Assembly: GCA_014379065.1 (NCBI GenBank)
Contig: JACMMM010000338.1
Span: 1 to 16,472 of the forward strand
Direction of reading: 5' to 3'
DNA: 16,472 nt
DNA from: Saprospiraceae bacterium
Lineage (GTDB): Bacteria; Bacteroidota; Bacteroidia; Chitinophagales; Saprospiraceae
Below, in pieces: positions 14,534-16,472 of the stretch. The notes under the pieces are model-generated. The model was not told the origin of the DNA. It saw only the letters and a program-made list of their open reading frames with translations, and did not search any database. The position numbers and the translations under genes were made by a program. The stretch's first letter is position 1. The number at the start of each line of letters is the position of its first letter.

Positions 14534-15148
14534 ATGACAAAATCCACCGCCAACCTAATCTCCGCCCTGGGCCACCCCTTCCTCCTCCTTCCCCTCGTCC
14601 TCGCTTGGCTAACCATTCTAAAAGTTGGTTTTGAGGCCGCATGGCCCACACTTGCAGCCATATTTATCTGCATCGTAGTCATGGTCGTCTTCCTGTATTT
14701 CAAAAAAAAGAAGGGCGAGATTTCCAATTGGGATGTGTCTGTGCGAAAAGAACGCGCTAGCAATATTTATCGCCCTATTCTGCTTTTGACTTTGGTGGCA
14801 GCCAGCGCCTTGTATTTTTTAGGCCAGCCTTTTATTGGCGACACCTTGTTTTTTGGGTTACTGATGCTGGTCTGTTATGCGATAAATGCCAAGATCAAAG
14901 TCTCCCAACATACCGTCATGGGCTATTATGTAAGTTTTCTGGTGCTTCCCGTCCATTTTTGGATAGGCCTCGGATTGTTGGCTTTTGCACCTTTCATCGG
15001 GTGGTCACGGATTGTGCTGGGGCGGCATAAGAAGATTGAGGTATTGGTAGGAACAATCGTCGGTGTGATATTCGGGGTTTTGCACTGGATCCTGTTCGAT
15101 TATCGTTTAGACTGGTGGCTAGTGCCGCATCCACCGAATGGCTTGTGA
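14534..15148 (+). CDS. PAP2-like integral membrane protein
   Basis: The 204-residue product has about five or six membrane helices (about 14-30, 36-55, 80-97, 101-118, 133-152, 170-188). It looks like a divergent member of the PAP2 phosphatase superfamily. R80-P81 in RASNIYRP recalls motif C1, S124-Q-H126 in KVSQHT recalls the SGH of motif C2, and SRIVLGRHKKIEVLVG (158-173) recalls motif C3 (SR-x5-H-x3-D), with Arg159 and His165 kept but Glu169 in place of Asp. Such enzymes dephosphorylate lipid or isoprenoid phosphates at the membrane. The last nine codons and stop lie inside a 35-bp inverted repeat. It overlaps or nearly abuts the UbiA-like gene and is probably co-transcribed with it. The substrate is unknown and activity is not certain. 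Confidence 0.7.
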   Translation: MTKSTANLISALGHPFLLLPLVLAWLTILKVGFEAAWPTLAAIFICIVVMVVFLYFKKKKGEISNWDVSVRKERASNIYRPILLLTLVAASALYFLGQPFIGDTLFFGLLMLVCYAINAKIKVSQHTVMGYYVSFLVLPVHFWIGLGLLAFAPFIGWSRIVLGRHKKIEVLVGTIVGVIFGVLHWILFDYRLDWWLVPHPPNGL

Positions 15149-15279
15149 ATTGACGGTTATATTTTCCGTTCATCTGCGTTCTTCGTCGGTTAAAATGTCC
15201 CGCATTGAGCCCTCCTCAAGCCTTGATGAACAAAAAATCTACCACGTCAATTCACAAGCCATTCGGTGGATGCGGCACT
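15121..15279. repeat. Perfect 35-bp inverted repeat with 89-bp spacer
   Basis: The arms at 15121-15155 and 15245-15279 are exact reverse complements over all 35 positions. The left arm contains the last nine codons and stop of the PAP2-like gene. The right arm lies in the 5' region of the UbiA-like gene. The 89-bp spacer holds the ATG at 15195 and a nested 7-bp inverted repeat (gttcatc 15168-15174 with gatgaac 15225-15231). No T-run follows, so it is not an ordinary terminator. Confidence 0.95.
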
Positions 15280-16097
15280 CGATTGATCAGCCTTTGCCAG
15301 AAATGGGTACTATTCGATTTTTTTTCCAAACTTTCTGGATTGCTTGCTGTGCTCTGAGCCTGATGGCGCAGACGCGCTTGCTACTCGGCATTCCGCTCAC
15401 ACTCGGTTGGTTGGACGGGTTTGTGTTTGGTGGGACGCTGTTTGGCTATTATTGTACCCATCCAAATCGCTGGTATCGGAACGTAGCCTGGGCCGCAGGG
15501 TTTCTGGGTGGAATTTGTTTCTTGATTCCGCTGGTTGCCGCGCCAGAACAAATTGGGGCACAATTAATCGTCTTGACACCCGTATTGTTTTGGCTGGCCT
15601 ACTATGGATTTCAGAGACCCGGAAATGCAGGCTTGCGTAGCCGACTCCTCGCCAAACCGCTTACGATCGCGCTGACTTGGGCTTGGGTGACGGTGCTTTT
15701 GCCAACGCCGTTCGCTGAATGGCCAATGCTGCTTTTTCTGCTCTTGGGAAGGGCGGCTTTTATTTTCGCGTTGGCCCTGGCCTACGACCTTTGCGATGCA
15801 GATTACGATCTTCGGCATGGGCTGAGAACCATGACCGGAGCACTGGGTTTTGAAAAGTCTATTGCATTGATTTACAAAAGTTTGGCGTTTGCAGGAGTAT
15901 GCATTTGCGTGAATCTATATTTCAATATTTATGACTTTCCCAATGGCGCAGGTTTGGCTGTTTCTCTTGGGTTTAGCACTTGGTGGCTGCAGTATTTGCT
16001 ACAAAAAAAGGATTGGGAGTCTTGGCAAAAGCCCCTTATTGACGGACTGATGGCGCTGCAGTTTTTGCTGGTCTGGCTGTTTTCCATCCAATGCTAG
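15195..16097 (+). CDS. UbiA-like prenyltransferase-family membrane protein
   Basis: From the ATG at 15195 the product has 300 residues and about seven or eight membrane helices. The segment ALAYDLCDADYDLRHGLRTM (193-212) resembles the second Asp-rich motif of UbiA prenyltransferases (Asp198, Asp201, Asp205) followed by the usual G-x-x-T. The first motif, normally NDxxDxxxD, is not visible; the expected region reads GYYCTHPNRW. It may be a non-canonical or inactive relative, of a kind I associate with Bacteroidota. Start choice is open. The frame reaches back to an ATG at 15138 overlapping the PAP2-like gene. The ATG at 15195 has an A-rich leader, and the ATG at 15303 (MGTIRFFFQTFWIACCALSL) would begin right at the first helix and skip the inverted repeat. 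The stop codon overlaps that of the convergent gene. Confidence 0.65.
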   Translation: MSRIEPSSSLDEQKIYHVNSQAIRWMRHSIDQPLPEMGTIRFFFQTFWIACCALSLMAQTRLLLGIPLTLGWLDGFVFGGTLFGYYCTHPNRWYRNVAWAAGFLGGICFLIPLVAAPEQIGAQLIVLTPVLFWLAYYGFQRPGNAGLRSRLLAKPLTIALTWAWVTVLLPTPFAEWPMLLFLLLGRAAFIFALALAYDLCDADYDLRHGLRTMTGALGFEKSIALIYKSLAFAGVCICVNLYFNIYDFPNGAGLAVSLGFSTWWLQYLLQKKDWESWQKPLIDGLMALQFLLVWLFSIQC

Positions 16098-16472
16098 TTC
16101 CTTGGCTTGATCAAAACTGACCAATCGTTTAACGAAAAGCCCGCATCAAAATCAGCCTTGTCAATCGTGCCGTTTTCGTTGCTGTCGTAATCAAAAAGGA
16201 TTTTCCAGTGTCCCTGCTCGAGTCGTTCAACCACATGGAATTTACCGTAACCATTATAGGTTTCCCCTTTCCCGTTGTAGCTGTGATAGTGGAATATACC
16301 GCGCTCGGAGGCGAATTCAGCGCTGGCAATTCGTTCGATAAAAGCAAAGCGGATTTGCGTTTTAAAGCCGCGCTCTTTTCCGCGTTGAAACCCGGCCCGG
16401 CTTTTTTCGGCGTATTTTTTCAGGTTAAAAATCTCGCCCGGCACACCCCCGGAGGCGCGGATAAAATCAAGG
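16094..16472 (-). CDS. NTF2/SnoaL-like protein, 3' part (5' end beyond window)
   Basis: The frame runs without a stop to the right window edge, reading LDFIRASGGVPGEIFNLKKY at its first visible residues, so the true start is outside. The GTG at 16444 is only an internal Val. The visible ~125 residues form the second half of an NTF2-like domain: IRFAFIERIASAEFASERG, the sheet YNGYGKFHVVERLEQGHWKILFDY, then an extra tail. The tail contains DSNENGTIDKAD, which fits the spacing of an EF-hand calcium loop (D1, N3, N5, G6, I8, D9, D12), although a single loop may not bind calcium. A catalytic role cannot be named. The stop codon overlaps that of the UbiA-like gene within CTAG (16094-16097). Confidence 0.75.
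   Translation of the reverse strand, partial: LDFIRASGGVPGEIFNLKKYAEKSRAGFQRGKERGFKTQIRFAFIERIASAEFASERGIFHYHSYNGKGETYNGYGKFHVVERLEQGHWKILFDYDSNENGTIDKADFDAGFSLNDWSVLIKPRN

Noticed and set aside
16442..16444. GTG as start of the last gene
   Set aside because: The same frame stays open to the window edge and the upstream residues continue the NTF2-like domain.

Overview
The window looks like a chromosomal segment of a Bacteroidota bacterium, most likely of the Saprospiria/Haliscomenobacter type. The grounds are two predicted exported proteins ending in type A type IX secretion (T9SS) sorting domains, an ELWxxDGT repeat protein, a Crp/Fnr regulator without recognisable cAMP-contact residues, start codons that mostly lack purine-rich Shine-Dalgarno sequences, and several upstream sites resembling the Bacteroidota -7 box TAnnTTTG. 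No rRNA, tRNA, CRISPR array, transposase or integrase was recognised.

Layout. (1) 1-4959: a secreted beta-propeller-like T9SS protein (+) converges on a membrane-bound TPR-adenylate cyclase (-). A divergent DUF3179 membrane protein (+) follows. (2) 4989-7987: a strong two-way terminator, then a 982-residue secreted ELWxxDGT protein (-) with a T9SS tail. (3) 8236-11011: a Crp/Fnr regulator, a secreted NTF2/SnoaL-like protein and a secreted LamG-like plus alpha/beta-hydrolase fusion, all on +. (4) 11069-13841: a 794-residue FadN-type 3-hydroxyacyl-CoA dehydrogenase/enoyl-CoA hydratase followed by a solitary XisI-family protein. (5) 13842-14533: an AT-rich patch with an orphan UmuD-like S24 peptidase (-). 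(6) 14534-16097: a PAP2-like membrane protein overlapping or abutting a UbiA-like membrane protein, with a perfect 35-bp inverted repeat across their junction. (7) 16094-16472: the 3' part of another NTF2-like gene (-), cut by the window edge.

How the genes relate. Most look like independent units. The clearest groupings are the PAP2/UbiA pair, which suggests lipid or isoprenoid membrane chemistry, and the Crp, SnoaL and hydrolase run, which may be a regulator next to its envelope targets (inference). The adenylate cyclase is predicted to sense outside the cytoplasm through its TPR part and to make cAMP inside.

Most unusual structures: the 35-bp inverted repeat at the PAP2/UbiA junction, a 14-bp perfect hairpin with the cyclase's likely start codon in its 5-nt loop, an imperfect 60-bp palindrome ahead of the hydrolase gene, the UmuD-like orphan with LexA-like cleavage geometry, and a G7-CA-G7 tract inside the beta-oxidation gene. 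I found no clear evidence of a complete new multigene system.
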